A stretch of DNA of 64,000 nt from Variovorax gracilis. Its GTDB lineage: Bacteria > Pseudomonadota > Gammaproteobacteria > Burkholderiales > Burkholderiaceae_C. This document shows, in pieces, positions 26,645 to 36,296 of this stretch. The notes beneath the pieces were generated by a model, which was not told the origin of the DNA, did not search any database, and was given only the letters and a program-made list of their open reading frames with translations. The position numbers and the translations under genes were made by a program. The stretch is taken from the NCBI RefSeq assembly GCF_030317115.1, contig NZ_JASZYF010000001.1, positions 186,001 to 250,000 on the forward strand, read 5' to 3'. Numbering within the stretch: position 1 is the first letter of the stretch; each line of letters begins with the position of its first letter.

Positions 26645-28006
26645 ATGAGCCTTCGGCTGAAGATCAACCTCATCGTCGTTTCGCTGACCTTCTTCTTCGC
26701 TGCGACCGTGCTGGCGCTGGAGTTGCGCAGCATGCGCGAGTCCGTGCATGAGGAAGTGGTGGCCGCCAACCGTGTCGCCGCGCTGTTGCTGCAGGGCACC
26801 GCCCTGCGCTACGCGGCGCAAGGCACGCCCGCGATGCTGGCCTTCCTGCAGAGCATCGGGCGGGTCCGCTCCAACGACCTGACGCTGTTCGATTCGGAAG
26901 GACGCGAGCTGTACCGTTCCCCCCCGCCCACCTACAAGGCTGGCCGTGACGCGCCGGACTGGTTCAGCGCGCTCATCACACCGACCCCCTCGGTGCAGGC
27001 CATCGAGTTCCCCGACGGCAAGCTGGTCGTGCGGGCGAACGCCTCGCGCGCTGAAGTCGATGCCTGGGACTATGTGGTGACGCTCGCCGCCGGTGCGCTC
27101 GGGTTCCTGCTCGTGGTCAACGCGATGGTGTTCTGGCTGGTGGGCCGCGCGGTGCGGCCCTTCGGCCGGATCGTCCAGGCGCTGAACCAGCTCCAGGCCG
27201 GGCAGTTCAACGTCGCGCTGCCGCCGCTGGCAGGCACCGAGGCGGCAGCCATCGGAGCGGCCTTCAACCGCATGGTGGGCGAGCTGCAAGGCCATATCGA
27301 GACCGAGCGCCGCGCGGTACGCGCCGAGATGCAGCTCTCCGACAGCCGCGATCTTGCCCAGTGGATCGACAAGCACATCGAAGCCGAGCGCCGCATGATC
27401 GCTCGCGAACTGCACGACGAACTCGGCCAGTCGGTGACGGCGATGCGCAGCATGGCGCTGTCGATCGCCACGCGCGTGCACTCCTTCGACCCGCAGGCCG
27501 AACAGGCGGCGCGCCTGATCGCCGACGAATCCTCGCGCCTGTACGACGCGATGCACGGCATCATCCCGCGCCTGACCCCCCTGGTGCTGGACAACTTCGG
27601 CCTGGCCGAGGCGCTGAACGATCTGGTCGAGCGCACGCAACGCACCCATGCCGACGTTCAGATCGCGCTGAAGGTCAACCTGGCCGACGCGGAGCCGGGC
27701 GCCGACGCCTCGCTCGCCCTGTACCGCGCAGCACAGGAAGGGCTTACCAATGCGCTGCGCCACGGCCAGGCCCGCCACTTGCAGCTCACCCTCCAGAGCC
27801 ACGCCGGCGAACTGGCGCTGGAACTCGTCGACGACGGCAGCGGCATGCCGCCCGCGGACCCGCAGCGCAGCGGCCACTACGGACTGCGCTGGCTCGCCGA
27901 GCGGGTGGAGGCGTTGGGCGGCACCCTGGAGATCGGGAGCGCATCGCCCCATGGCGTGCGGCTGCGCGTGCGCGTGCCCCTTCCGGCCACCGAGGGCGTC
28001 GCATGA
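26645..28006 (+). CDS. NarL-type sensor histidine kinase, divergent from pqqA
   Basis: 453 residues: a membrane helix at about 7-26, a periplasmic sensor region of about 115 residues (SNDLTLFDSEGRELYRSPP), a second membrane helix near 143-166, HAMP (about 166-216), and HisKA_3 with RELHDELGQ placing the phospho-His at H257. The HATPase domain carries QEGLTNALRHG, DDGSGMPP and HYGLRWL. The arrangement resembles kinases that control methanol oxidation or PQQ genes in methylotrophs, but the signal is unknown. It overlaps the regulator start as ATGA. Confidence 0.9.
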   Translation: MSLRLKINLIVVSLTFFFAATVLALELRSMRESVHEEVVAANRVAALLLQGTALRYAAQGTPAMLAFLQSIGRVRSNDLTLFDSEGRELYRSPPPTYKAGRDAPDWFSALITPTPSVQAIEFPDGKLVVRANASRAEVDAWDYVVTLAAGALGFLLVVNAMVFWLVGRAVRPFGRIVQALNQLQAGQFNVALPPLAGTEAAAIGAAFNRMVGELQGHIETERRAVRAEMQLSDSRDLAQWIDKHIEAERRMIARELHDELGQSVTAMRSMALSIATRVHSFDPQAEQAARLIADESSRLYDAMHGIIPRLTPLVLDNFGLAEALNDLVERTQRTHADVQIALKVNLADAEPGADASLALYRAAQEGLTNALRHGQARHLQLTLQSHAGELALELVDDGSGMPPADPQRSGHYGLRWLAERVEALGGTLEIGSASPHGVRLRVRVPLPATEGVA

Positions 28007-28632
28007 TCCGCGTGCTGCTGGTCGACGACCACGCCCTGGTGCGGGTGGGCTTTCGCATGCTGCTGGCCGACGCCGAGGTCGAAGTGGTGGCGGAGGCCGA
28101 AAGCGGCGAGCAAGCCTGCATCGACTATCCGCGCGTCAAGCCGGACGTCGTGGTCATGGACATCTCGATGCCCGGCATCGGTGGGCTGGAAGCGGTCCGT
28201 CGCCTGCTGGCGCAAGACCCGAAGGCGCGCGTGCTGGCCCTGTCGGCCCATGAAGACACGGCCCATCCAAGGCGCGTGCTGCGAGCCGGAGCGCTCGGCT
28301 ACCTGACCAAGCGCAGCGCGCCCGATGCGCTGATCGCCGCGGTCACGGCGGTGGCGCGCGGCGAGCGCTATGTCGATGCACGCACGGCACAGGCCCTGGC
28401 GCTGACGCAGCTCGAAGGCGATACCAGTCCGGCCGATGCGCTGAGCGAGCGCGAGTTCTCGGTCTTCATCCAGCTCGCGCGCGGCCAGACCGTGGCGCAG
28501 ATCGCCGAGACCCTGAACCTGTCGCCGAGCACGGTGGGCACGCACCTGTATCACGTCAAGCAGAAGCTCGGTGCGAGCAACCAGTCGGAATTGACGCTGG
28601 TTGCGCTGCGCTGGGGCCTGATTCAAGCCTAG
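28003..28632 (+). CDS. NarL/LuxR-family response regulator paired with the preceding kinase
   Basis: 209 residues: receiver domain with D8-D9, phospho-acceptor D53 (VVVMDISMPG), ALSAHED and the conserved Lys in YLTKRSAP; then a LuxR-type helix-turn-helix (LSEREFSVFIQLARGQTV, LSPSTVGTHLYHVKQKLG). Likely activator of pqqABCDE and/or xoxF, judged only from its location opposite pqqA and the palindromes in between. Confidence 0.9.
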   Translation: MIRVLLVDDHALVRVGFRMLLADAEVEVVAEAESGEQACIDYPRVKPDVVVMDISMPGIGGLEAVRRLLAQDPKARVLALSAHEDTAHPRRVLRAGALGYLTKRSAPDALIAAVTAVARGERYVDARTAQALALTQLEGDTSPADALSEREFSVFIQLARGQTVAQIAETLNLSPSTVGTHLYHVKQKLGASNQSELTLVALRWGLIQA

Positions 28633-28643
28633 GGATGGGCTCT

Positions 28644-28733
28644 CCCCCCAGGCTCGCGCACTTCGTGTCACTCTCCACCCCCTTCCGGGGGCAATCCCTG
28701 TGGTCCGGCGAAGCCGGTTCCACGGGATTCCTG
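28644..28733 (+). repeat. Intergenic repeat, copy A
   Basis: About 90 bp containing CACTTCGTGT, a CCCCCTTCCGGGGG hairpin and GGCGAAGCCGGTTCC. The same ordered blocks recur at 45964-46052 (same strand) and, inverted, at 36297-36380 and 36393-36456. It lies just after the response-regulator gene. Looks like a short dispersed hairpin element. Confidence 0.75.
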
Positions 28734-28760
28734 GCGACCGCAAGGAGCGTAGCGGCGGCG

Positions 28761-29450
28761 TCAGGCGGGGTACAGGATGGGCCATCCCGATCGCAGCGCG
28801 TGTGCGTGCAGTCGCTCGTCCGGGCAGACCACGACAGGGTGCGAGACGGCGCTGAGCAAGGGCAGGTCGCCCATGGCGTCGGAGTAGAACCATGACTGCT
28901 CGAACTCGGCCAGGCTGCGGCCTGATCCTTGGAGCCGCGACGCCAGCCAGGCATTGACGCGCGTCACCTTGTGCTGCCGATAGCAGGGCTCGCCATCGAT
29001 CTCGCCGGTGAACGGGGCGCCCGCCAAGCCGTCCACGGTCGCGGGGCGCGTGGCCAGCAAGTGGTCGATGCCGAACAGGCGCGCGATCGGCTCGGAGATC
29101 AGTTCCGTCGTCGCAGTGACGATGGCGCACAGGTCACCGCTCTCCTGATGACGCTTGACCAGCGCCAGGCTCCATGCCGGCATGCGGGGCGCCATCTCCG
29201 CTTCGAAGTCGTGCTGCCATTGCGCCAGCGTCGCCCGCGAATACGGCAGCAGCGGCCGCATGTTGGTGCGGTGCATGGCATGGATGTCGAGCGTGCCCGC
29301 GATGTACTCATGGCAGTAGGCCAGGTAGCGCGGCTCGGCTTCGGCCGGCAGGATGCCCCGGCCGATCAGGAACTGCGTCCAGGCCATGCCGCTGTCGAAC
29401 GGGATCAGCGTGAGGTCCAGATCGAACAGCGCGAGCCTGCCGGAGCCCAT
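28761..29450 (-). CDS. HAD-family phosphatase (SerB-like, HAD-IB)
   Basis: 229 residues. Motif I DLDLT (D10, D12), motif II IVTATTE, motif III region HKVTRVNAWL, and motif IV YSDAMGDLPLL place it in the HAD-IB (phosphoserine phosphatase-like) group. It follows the pabB-pabC fusion by 1 bp and closes the fhc operon. A dephosphorylation step in methanopterin or folate precursor synthesis is a fair hypothesis; the substrate is unknown. Confidence 0.88.
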   Translation of the reverse strand: MGSGRLALFDLDLTLIPFDSGMAWTQFLIGRGILPAEAEPRYLAYCHEYIAGTLDIHAMHRTNMRPLLPYSRATLAQWQHDFEAEMAPRMPAWSLALVKRHQESGDLCAIVTATTELISEPIARLFGIDHLLATRPATVDGLAGAPFTGEIDGEPCYRQHKVTRVNAWLASRLQGSGRSLAEFEQSWFYSDAMGDLPLLSAVSHPVVVCPDERLHAHALRSGWPILYPA

Positions 29451-29451
29451 G

Positions 29452-31353
29452 TCACTCGACCTGTTCGTGCACGGGGTGCAACAGCCGCGCCGGCAACGCG
29501 CCGCGCAGCGCATTGCAGACGACGATCGCCTCGGCGCGCTGAAGATCGTCCCATCCGAGACTGCGCTCGACGGCTCCCCACGCGGGATCTTCGAGCAGGC
29601 AGCCGCGCATCACACCGGGCAGCGCGCCATCGGCCAGTGGCGGCGTGGCCCATCGGCCGTCGAGCTTCAGGAACACCGACGTGCGGCCGCCTTCGACCAG
29701 GCGGCCATCGGCCGTGAAGAACAGGCTGTCGAAGGCGCCGGCACGCTCGGCCGCGCGCACGCCCTCGTCGTACACCTGCCGCAGCGTGGTCTTGTGGGCG
29801 GCCAACGGGTTGACATCGGGCAGGCGCTCGTCGGCCACGCGCAGCGCGACCGAGTCGCCCTCCAGGGGCGCGAGGGGCGCGTGCTGGAGTTTCAGGCTCC
29901 CGTCGTGGGCCAGCGCCAGCCGCACGCGCCAGCGCATCCCGGGAGCCAATGCCCGGTCGAGCGCCGCCACGGCGTCCAGCGCCGAGGCATGGTCGAAGCG
30001 GAAGCCCAGCGTGCGGGCGCTGCGCGCCATCCGCGCCAGATGCCGATCGAGGTGGCGAAGCACGGGCCGGCCACCCTGCTGCGCCGGCGCCGGTGTCGCG
30101 AGCATCGTCTCGAACAGTTCGAAGCCCGGGTCCAGGCCGGTCAGGAAGCGTGCCTTCAGGTGGCTCTCCCTGAATTCGTCGCCGGCATGGCTGTCCGCCA
30201 CGATGCCGGCGCCGATGCCCAGGCGGGCGGGCCGCAGGCCTCGCGCTTCGTGCCCGAGCGTGAGGGTGCGGATCGCCACCGACAGGCAGAAGTCACCCAC
30301 CCGTGCCGTGCCCCCGGGCGCATCCATCCAGCCGATGGCGCCGCAATAGAGGCCGCGGGGCGTGGTCTCCAGGCCGGAGATCAACTGCATCGTGTGGTGC
30401 TTGGGCGCCCCGGTGATCGAACCGCAGGGGAACACCGCGCGCAGCACGTCGGGGAACCCGACCTCCGGCTTCAGGCGGGCCTGCACGGTGGAGGTCATCT
30501 GGAACAGCGTGTTGTAGGGCTCGATCGCGAACAGGTCCGCCACCTTCACGCTGCCGATCTGCGCCAGGCGGCCCAGGTCGTTGCGCAGCAGGTCGACGAT
30601 CATCACGTTCTCGGCGCGGTTCTTGACGTCGATCGACAGCAGTCGCGCGGTCTCGCTGTCGCCTTCCACGCCTTGCGCGCGGGAGGCCGTGCCTTTCATG
30701 GGCCGGGCGGTGAGCAAGCCATCCTCATGGCGCACGAAAAGCTCTGGCGAGCAGGACAGCACATGCGTCACCGCATCCACGGAGCCGCACCGTGCGGGCA
30801 AGGCGATCAGCGCGCCATACGAAACCGGCTGGCGCTCGCGCAGCCGCCGGTACAGCGCCACCGGCGATCCGTAGGCCTGCCCCAGCAAACGGAAGGTGTA
30901 GTTGACCTGGTAGGTCTCGCCGGCAGCGATGGCCTCGTGAATCCGTGCAATCGCTTCGGAGAATGCCGGCTCGTCCACGCTGGTCGCCAACTCCATCACG
31001 CCGGCCGCGGGCACCGGCCCCGGATCGAGCCCCGCAAGCCAGTCACCCGCCTCGGCCGCCGAGAGTCGCGAAAGGTCGCGGAACATCAGCAGACGCAGGG
31101 CCGATGCGTCATCGGGCGCGAGCCGCTCGTGGCCCGCCTTCAGGAGCTTGGCGCCCCATTCGTAGTCGATCAGCAGGACGGCATGCAGCCCCTCGCGCAG
31201 GTCGGCTTCCACCGGTGCCCACATCGCATCGAGTCCCGCCGGGTCGGTGCAGTGGTGCTCGCGCACGAATCCCCGGTACAGGCGGCTGGTCGGCCGCTCG
31301 CGGGTCGCGGCGCAGTCGTCGAGCAACGCGAAGCTATGGGCGGTCAGGTTCAT
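29452..31353 (-). CDS. pabB: PabB-PabC fusion: aminodeoxychorismate synthase I / aminodeoxychorismate lyase
   Basis: 633 residues. The N-terminal two thirds are a chorismate-binding enzyme (ETYQVNYTFRL, MKGTASR, ENVMIVDLLRNDLGR, FPCGSITGAPK). From about residue 385 there is a class IV PLP-dependent lyase domain (FELFETMLA, NPLAAHKTTLRQVYDEG with the probable Schiff-base Lys, FFTADGRLVEGGRTSVF). The fusion makes p-aminobenzoate from chorismate with an amidotransferase partner encoded elsewhere. p-Aminobenzoate is also the arene of methanopterin, which explains its place 18 bp after fhcC. Confidence 0.93.
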   Translation of the reverse strand: MNLTAHSFALLDDCAATRERPTSRLYRGFVREHHCTDPAGLDAMWAPVEADLREGLHAVLLIDYEWGAKLLKAGHERLAPDDASALRLLMFRDLSRLSAAEAGDWLAGLDPGPVPAAGVMELATSVDEPAFSEAIARIHEAIAAGETYQVNYTFRLLGQAYGSPVALYRRLRERQPVSYGALIALPARCGSVDAVTHVLSCSPELFVRHEDGLLTARPMKGTASRAQGVEGDSETARLLSIDVKNRAENVMIVDLLRNDLGRLAQIGSVKVADLFAIEPYNTLFQMTSTVQARLKPEVGFPDVLRAVFPCGSITGAPKHHTMQLISGLETTPRGLYCGAIGWMDAPGGTARVGDFCLSVAIRTLTLGHEARGLRPARLGIGAGIVADSHAGDEFRESHLKARFLTGLDPGFELFETMLATPAPAQQGGRPVLRHLDRHLARMARSARTLGFRFDHASALDAVAALDRALAPGMRWRVRLALAHDGSLKLQHAPLAPLEGDSVALRVADERLPDVNPLAAHKTTLRQVYDEGVRAAERAGAFDSLFFTADGRLVEGGRTSVFLKLDGRWATPPLADGALPGVMRGCLLEDPAWGAVERSLGWDDLQRAEAIVVCNALRGALPARLLHPVHEQVE

Positions 31354-31371
31354 CAGGATGCGGCTCGGTTG

Positions 31372-32187
31372 CTAACGCGCAATGATAATTTCGCCCCTGC
31401 CGTCCACGGCCAGATCCCCCAGGTGACGTTCGATGCGCCGGGTGCCCAGCGTCGCGAAAGGTCCGCCATGTCGCGCCAGATCGCGCGCCAACAGTTGCCA
31501 GAACACATCAGCCGCAGCCAGCGCCGGAACAAAGGTCGCTGCAACATCCAACGCCGCAGGCCCGGTGGCAAACACCACGCTCCCGCGCCGCATGCCCCAC
31601 CCCGCATGCGCTCCGGCGCGCCCGCCGACCGCGATGGTGCCGGCCACCAGGCGCGACGCCAGGAAGTCGCCGGCATCGCCGTGCACGATCGCGCTGCCGC
31701 GCCGCATCCGATCGCCGAAGCGCGCGCCCGCATTGCCCTTGACGACGAAAGTGCCGCCGCGCATGCCGTCCATGCTGCCCGGCAGGGTGCTGGCCGCGAA
31801 ATCGTCCACGTCGCCTTGCACGGTGAAGCTCCCGCCTGCCATCTCGCAGGCCGCCAGCAGACCGGCGCGGCCATCGACGAGCAACTCGCCGGCGCTCATG
31901 CAGCCCCCGGCATGGTGGCCGACATTGCCGTGGACATGGATGCGGCCTCCCGCCAACTGCCAGCCCACCCGATCGAAGCGCGACAGGTCGCCGTCGAAAA
32001 TGAGCGCATCGCTGTCGTGCGGCGCCAGCTTGAAGAACTCGGCCAGCGGGGCCCATGCATTGCCGTAGCCCACGGGCCAGCGCTCGACCTCGGCGAGCGC
32101 CAGATCCGCCAACGCCGCCGGCGTCACGCCGCGCAGGTCCACCCGGAGCGCAGGCGATGCCTTGAGCGTCAATTGCCAGCCACTCAT
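31372..32187 (-). CDS. fhcC: FhcC, formyltransferase/hydrolase complex subunit C
   Basis: 271 residues with a right-handed parallel beta-helix of G-x-x-x-[AG]-G repeats (GRIHVHGNVGHHAGG, GGSFTVQGDVDDFAA, GGTFVVKGNAGARFGDRM). This is the fold of formylmethanofuran dehydrogenase subunit C and GltS domains. It is a structural subunit of the Fhc complex, which releases formate from formyl-H4MPT by way of formyl-methylofuran. ATGA overlap with fhcD. Confidence 0.93.
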   Translation of the reverse strand: MSGWQLTLKASPALRVDLRGVTPAALADLALAEVERWPVGYGNAWAPLAEFFKLAPHDSDALIFDGDLSRFDRVGWQLAGGRIHVHGNVGHHAGGCMSAGELLVDGRAGLLAACEMAGGSFTVQGDVDDFAASTLPGSMDGMRGGTFVVKGNAGARFGDRMRRGSAIVHGDAGDFLASRLVAGTIAVGGRAGAHAGWGMRRGSVVFATGPAALDVAATFVPALAAADVFWQLLARDLARHGGPFATLGTRRIERHLGDLAVDGRGEIIIAR

Positions 32188-33107
32188 GAGCCCCCCTCCC
32201 CCAGCAGCTTGCGCAGATGGAAGTGGAAAGGGCCGAGCTTGCCGCCGTAGTTGCCCGCCGAAATGCGCAGCAGCCCACAGGCCGCACCGCAAGCGATGCC
32301 GGCCTGCATGCCCGCGCGCATCGCGGCGCCGACATCGGCTTCGGTCAGGCCGTCGATCACGATCTCCATGACGCAGCGTGTTCGGGGCGTCAACTCGCTG
32401 TGGGCGACCAGGCCGTAGAGGCTCGGACAGAAGGCGTCGTTGGTCGATGCGTTCAGCGCCGCGTACTTGCTGCCCACCTTGGAGCCGGAACGCACCACCC
32501 CGCCGGGAAAGGGCAGGATCACGTTGGGCAGCGCCCTCATTGCGCTGACCGCGGCCTCGGAAACGGCCAGCGCACTGTCGGCGTCGCTGCACAGCAGCAG
32601 CAGGTTGCCGCCGCCCACGCCCTTCACCACGGCGGTACTCTCCTGCGCGACGAACTCGCCGTCCATCACCGGCACCCGCCAATATCGGATGCCGCCGATC
32701 ACCTTGGAAACCTGCCAGCCATCTCCGAAGAAGCGCAGGTTCTGTCCCAGTGCGATCGGCTCCCCTTCGGCGATGCCGGCATACACGGCCGTCGTCGGGC
32801 AGGTCAGCACGCATTGGCCGACGCGCCGCTCCACCTGCTTGGCCAGTTCCTTGCCCGACATCGAGAAGATCAGCACGCTCAGGCCGGGGCGTCCATCGGG
32901 CGTCTCGTCGGCGCCAAGCTCGCGTTCGATGCCGGCCTCGCAACCGCAGGCGATCACCGAAGTCGCAAAGCCGGTCGCCGACACCGCCGCATGGCGCGCC
33001 CAGGTGGCGTTGTGCGCGGTGATCACGATGCGCGTGGCCTTCATCGGGAAGGCCTCGGCAAAGCCGTCGTCGATCTGCACGCCGTTCCGGACCAACGGAT
33101 CGCTCAT
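32184..33107 (-). CDS. fhcD: FhcD, formylmethanofuran:H4MPT formyltransferase
   Basis: 307 residues, the standard Ftr length, starting MSDPLVRNGVQIDDGFAEAFPMKATR, with TAHNATWARHAA, VLTCPTTAVYAG and GGNYGGK-like C-terminal segments. It transfers the formyl group between H4MPT and methylofuran within the FhcABCD complex. ATG 33107 was chosen for its ATGA overlap with the fhcA stop; a longer frame upstream lies inside fhcA. Confidence 0.95.
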   Translation of the reverse strand: MSDPLVRNGVQIDDGFAEAFPMKATRIVITAHNATWARHAAVSATGFATSVIACGCEAGIERELGADETPDGRPGLSVLIFSMSGKELAKQVERRVGQCVLTCPTTAVYAGIAEGEPIALGQNLRFFGDGWQVSKVIGGIRYWRVPVMDGEFVAQESTAVVKGVGGGNLLLLCSDADSALAVSEAAVSAMRALPNVILPFPGGVVRSGSKVGSKYAALNASTNDAFCPSLYGLVAHSELTPRTRCVMEIVIDGLTEADVGAAMRAGMQAGIACGAACGLLRISAGNYGGKLGPFHFHLRKLLGEGGS

Positions 33108-34795
33108 GACTCGCCCTTGAAACACGCCGCCGGCAGCAGGCGCCCGCCGTTGCAGCAGCTGCACAGCTCATCGTGGCCGATGGCGATGCGGTCGAAGTTC
33201 ACCGAGCCGCGGGCCGCAAGGTGCTTGCGCAAGGTCTTCTCGATGCCGCGGTCGTATTCCGGCTCGACGAAGTGCGTCCCGCCTGTTGGCACAGCTGCAA
33301 TGCGCCCTCCTCGCGCCACCAGCGCGCCGTCCTTGAAGACGAATTCGGGCGTGGAGAACATGGCCTCGCGGTCGGCCTGCTCGCGGTACACCGCAATGTC
33401 CGCCGCAGCACCCTGGCCCAAGTGGCCCCGGTCGCTCAGGCCCAGCAGCCGTGCGGGCGCAGCGCGCGTCATGATCGCGATCTCCCGCAGGCTCAGCTCG
33501 CGCGTGATCGAGCGCAGCGCGCAATTCGCCGATACGTCGGGGTGCAGCTTCGCCAGTTGCTCCTCGCGAAAGCTGCGGTCCATCAGCAGGCGGATCAGGT
33601 GCGGGTAGCTGGTGAACGGTCCGCCGTTGGGGTGGTCGGTGGTCAGCACCACACGCCACGGGTCCGTGACGAGCAGGAAGATCTCCAGGCCGATGACCCA
33701 CTGCAAGGCATTCACATAGCTCTGCTCGCGGTACCTGAACGGAACGACGCCGCAACCGGCCTCGCACTCGATGTCGCTTCCGGCCCACTTGCGCGGACTG
33801 GCGAGCCCGGATTGGGCATGCTGGCGCATCGTGTCGCCCGAGGCGGTGACCGTCTGGCCGAACATGATCTGTCCGACATCGACGCTGATGTTCGGATTGG
33901 CATTGACGGCTTCGGCAAGCTGCAGCGCCGCCGACGAGAACTTCTTCGACCCCTCGGTGCCATAGGCGTGGAACTGCACGTGCGTCAGGTGCGCAGGCAA
34001 TCCTTCCAGGGCGTCGATGGTCTGCAGCGTCGATTCGATGTTGCCGGCCACGCCCAGGTTGCTGCCATGGATGTGCAGCGGATGCGGCACGCCGAGTTCG
34101 CGCAGGGCCCGGGCCAGCGTATGCACCACCTGCCGCGGCGTCACCTGCCAGTGGACATGGCGCTCGTCGACATCGAGCTTGCGCTGGTTGAACTTGAAGG
34201 CCGAAATGCCGGCGGGATTGACCACCTTGACGCCCATCGCCTTGGTGGCATGAATCGTCCAGCCCATGTAGTCGCGCAGGGTCTCGAAGTTGTGGCCGCC
34301 CTCGCCGCCCTTGGAGAGCAGTTCGAGAAACAACTCGTCGTTGCCGAGCATCACGTAGGCGCCGTGGTCGAGGATCGGCGTATCGCCCATTTCCATGTGC
34401 GCGTGGCGGGCGTTGCTCGCGACCATGGCCGGCTCGAAGGCCGCGGTGTAGCCCATCTCCACGTAGCGGTAGCCCGTGGCCAGCGTGCCGGGCGCACAAC
34501 CGCCGCACGAAGCCAGTTCGAGCGGATTGGCCGGGAGCCCGATCGGATTGCCGTTGGCGCGGTGCAGCTCGGGCATCAGCAGTCGCGCGAGGTTGACCTT
34601 GCCGCCGCCGATGTGCGTGTGCATGTCGATGCCGCCCGCCATCACGACGCAGCCGCTCGCGTCGATCTCGACGTCGGCCGGATGGTTCGGGTCGAGCGCT
34701 GCGATGCGGCCGTCCTGCACGCACAGGTCCCGCACGGTATCGCTGGGCTGCGTCGGATCGACGATGCGACCGCCGCGAAGGCGCATGCTGCTCAT
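33104..34795 (-). CDS. fhcA: FhcA, formylmethanofuran hydrolase subunit
   Basis: 563 residues of the amidohydrolase superfamily. The metal-binding H59-T-H61 is in GGIDMHTHIGGGKVN; further metal or catalytic positions are suggested by MGVKVVNPAG, LHIHGSNLG and LTTDHPNGGPF. It hydrolyses formyl-methylofuran to formate in the Fhc complex. The methylotroph complex does not run the formylmethanofuran dehydrogenase redox reaction. ATG 34795 overlaps the fhcB stop as ATGA. Confidence 0.95.
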   Translation of the reverse strand: MSSMRLRGGRIVDPTQPSDTVRDLCVQDGRIAALDPNHPADVEIDASGCVVMAGGIDMHTHIGGGKVNLARLLMPELHRANGNPIGLPANPLELASCGGCAPGTLATGYRYVEMGYTAAFEPAMVASNARHAHMEMGDTPILDHGAYVMLGNDELFLELLSKGGEGGHNFETLRDYMGWTIHATKAMGVKVVNPAGISAFKFNQRKLDVDERHVHWQVTPRQVVHTLARALRELGVPHPLHIHGSNLGVAGNIESTLQTIDALEGLPAHLTHVQFHAYGTEGSKKFSSAALQLAEAVNANPNISVDVGQIMFGQTVTASGDTMRQHAQSGLASPRKWAGSDIECEAGCGVVPFRYREQSYVNALQWVIGLEIFLLVTDPWRVVLTTDHPNGGPFTSYPHLIRLLMDRSFREEQLAKLHPDVSANCALRSITRELSLREIAIMTRAAPARLLGLSDRGHLGQGAAADIAVYREQADREAMFSTPEFVFKDGALVARGGRIAAVPTGGTHFVEPEYDRGIEKTLRKHLAARGSVNFDRIAIGHDELCSCCNGGRLLPAACFKGES

Positions 34796-36099
34796 GGGAC
34801 GGCCGCCTTGGCGCGTGACGCCGACACGCCCTGCGCGATGCTGCCGAGCACGTCGGCCAGCGACGGCAAGTTGTCGCGATAGACCGGGACCAGCGGTAGG
34901 ACCGTGCCGCCGTCGGCTCGGAAGAGGTGACCGGCCGAACCGATCCCCGGTGTCGACACCGGAATGAACACGCTCCCTGCACGCGCCGCCGACGACGCCA
35001 GCTCGGGATGCCCCAGCAGAACGAGCGGCACAGGCGACTCGGGCGGCCCACACGTGGGGTCGAAGCTCGAGATCCACAGCAGGCCATCCACGGCTGCATC
35101 GGCCAGAAGGCGCGAGGCGTCGAAACACAGCGGTTCATGCTCCAGCCCGGCGGGGCCGGCACGGGAGCGCAACGGCAAGCCCGAGAGCCAGGTGAAGACC
35201 TCGTTGACCGTGCCCGCGCCGTCGCCGCCACCCAGCCACAATGCGCCGGCGCGTGTGGTGGCGTTGAGCGTACCGACGATGCGGTGGACGCCTTCGATGA
35301 TCAAGGCGCCTTGTGCCGGCAGCCGGCTCGTCTGGCCGACGATCACCGCGTAGCGCGCGGCGCGCAAGCGCTCGACCAGCGAAGCGAGCGGTGAAGGCAC
35401 GTCGCGCGCGGCGCGCTTCGCCAGCAGCGCCGAAAGCAACGCCACCGTAGAGAACAAGTCGCCGTGCAGCGGGACCACCTCGGTCGAGATGCCCCGGTGG
35501 CGGGCCAGCACCGCCAGGCCGGCCTGCGCGGCGATCGTGTCGCCGAGCACCACCACGTGTCGCTGCGCGACCAGGCCATCCTCCTCCAACCCGCAACGTG
35601 GAAGGAACTCGGCAGCCTCGCCGCAGGGCAGTTCGCCCAGGCAGACGATGAGGTCGGCGCGGGTGCGCACCTCGGCCAGCGTGGTGGTGAAGCCGCCCCG
35701 ATCCTGCAGCGATCGCACCGCCTGCATCAGCGCGGCGCCGCCCGCGGCATCGCAGATCGCGCCGGTTTTGCAGGCCAGGCGGTACACGGCGCGGGCGCCC
35801 GCCACGTCGGTGCCCAGCCCGCCGAACAGCGGCTGCCGGCACGCGGCCAGGATACGGGCCGCGACGGCGACTGCATCCGCCAGATCAGCGGGACGCCCGT
35901 CGATCAGCGGCGCGGCCGTCGAGGGCGTGCCCGAAAAGTGTGCGAGGCCGATGCGCGCACTGGCGCAGTCCCCGTCGGCCAGTTCCAGCGACGCGCCGGA
36001 CGCGCTGACCCGGACGCTCAGGTCGTCGCAAAGCAACGCGCAAAAAGGACAGGTCCAGCGCGCCGCAGCGCCTTCCGTCGCCAGCAGGGATTCGTTCAT
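34792..36099 (-). CDS. fhcB: FhcB, formyltransferase/hydrolase complex subunit B
   Basis: 435 residues related to formylmethanofuran dehydrogenase subunit B. The N-terminal cysteines C17-x2-C20-x3-C24 (CPFCALLCDD) of the ancestral iron-sulfur segment are still present, but known Fhc complexes work without the molybdenum or tungsten reaction. The rest has the diverged molybdopterin-enzyme fold (SSFDPTCGPPES, GSAGHLFRADGGTVLP). First gene of fhcBADC-pabBC-HAD; the motif at 36179 lies 80 bp upstream. Confidence 0.92.
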   Translation of the reverse strand: MNESLLATEGAAARWTCPFCALLCDDLSVRVSASGASLELADGDCASARIGLAHFSGTPSTAAPLIDGRPADLADAVAVAARILAACRQPLFGGLGTDVAGARAVYRLACKTGAICDAAGGAALMQAVRSLQDRGGFTTTLAEVRTRADLIVCLGELPCGEAAEFLPRCGLEEDGLVAQRHVVVLGDTIAAQAGLAVLARHRGISTEVVPLHGDLFSTVALLSALLAKRAARDVPSPLASLVERLRAARYAVIVGQTSRLPAQGALIIEGVHRIVGTLNATTRAGALWLGGGDGAGTVNEVFTWLSGLPLRSRAGPAGLEHEPLCFDASRLLADAAVDGLLWISSFDPTCGPPESPVPLVLLGHPELASSAARAGSVFIPVSTPGIGSAGHLFRADGGTVLPLVPVYRDNLPSLADVLGSIAQGVSASRAKAAVP

Positions 36100-36178
36100 C
36101 GCGCAGCTTCACGCAAGCGATATGCCCACCGGGTGTCACAGGCGCGCTCGCGCACGCGCCAAGGGCACGCCTTCAGAA

Positions 36179-36196
36179 GTGAAACACTGTGTGGCG
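36179..36196. promoter_or_regulatory. GTGAAACACT-type motif, copy 2, upstream of fhcB
   Basis: GTGAAACACTGTGTGGCG begins with the same ten bases as the motif upstream of the PQQ/mxa operon (15783) and contains CACTGTGTG, which is exact again at 45358. About 80 bp upstream of the fhcB start. Candidate shared operator. Confidence 0.4.
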
Positions 36197-36296
36197 CCCC
36201 CGTGTTGCAGTTCTGGCCCGGGCGCCCCTCTCGGTTTCCTGCCACGCCAACGCGAAACCCGCACGCATGACCCCAACCAACCCCCATCCCGGAAAT

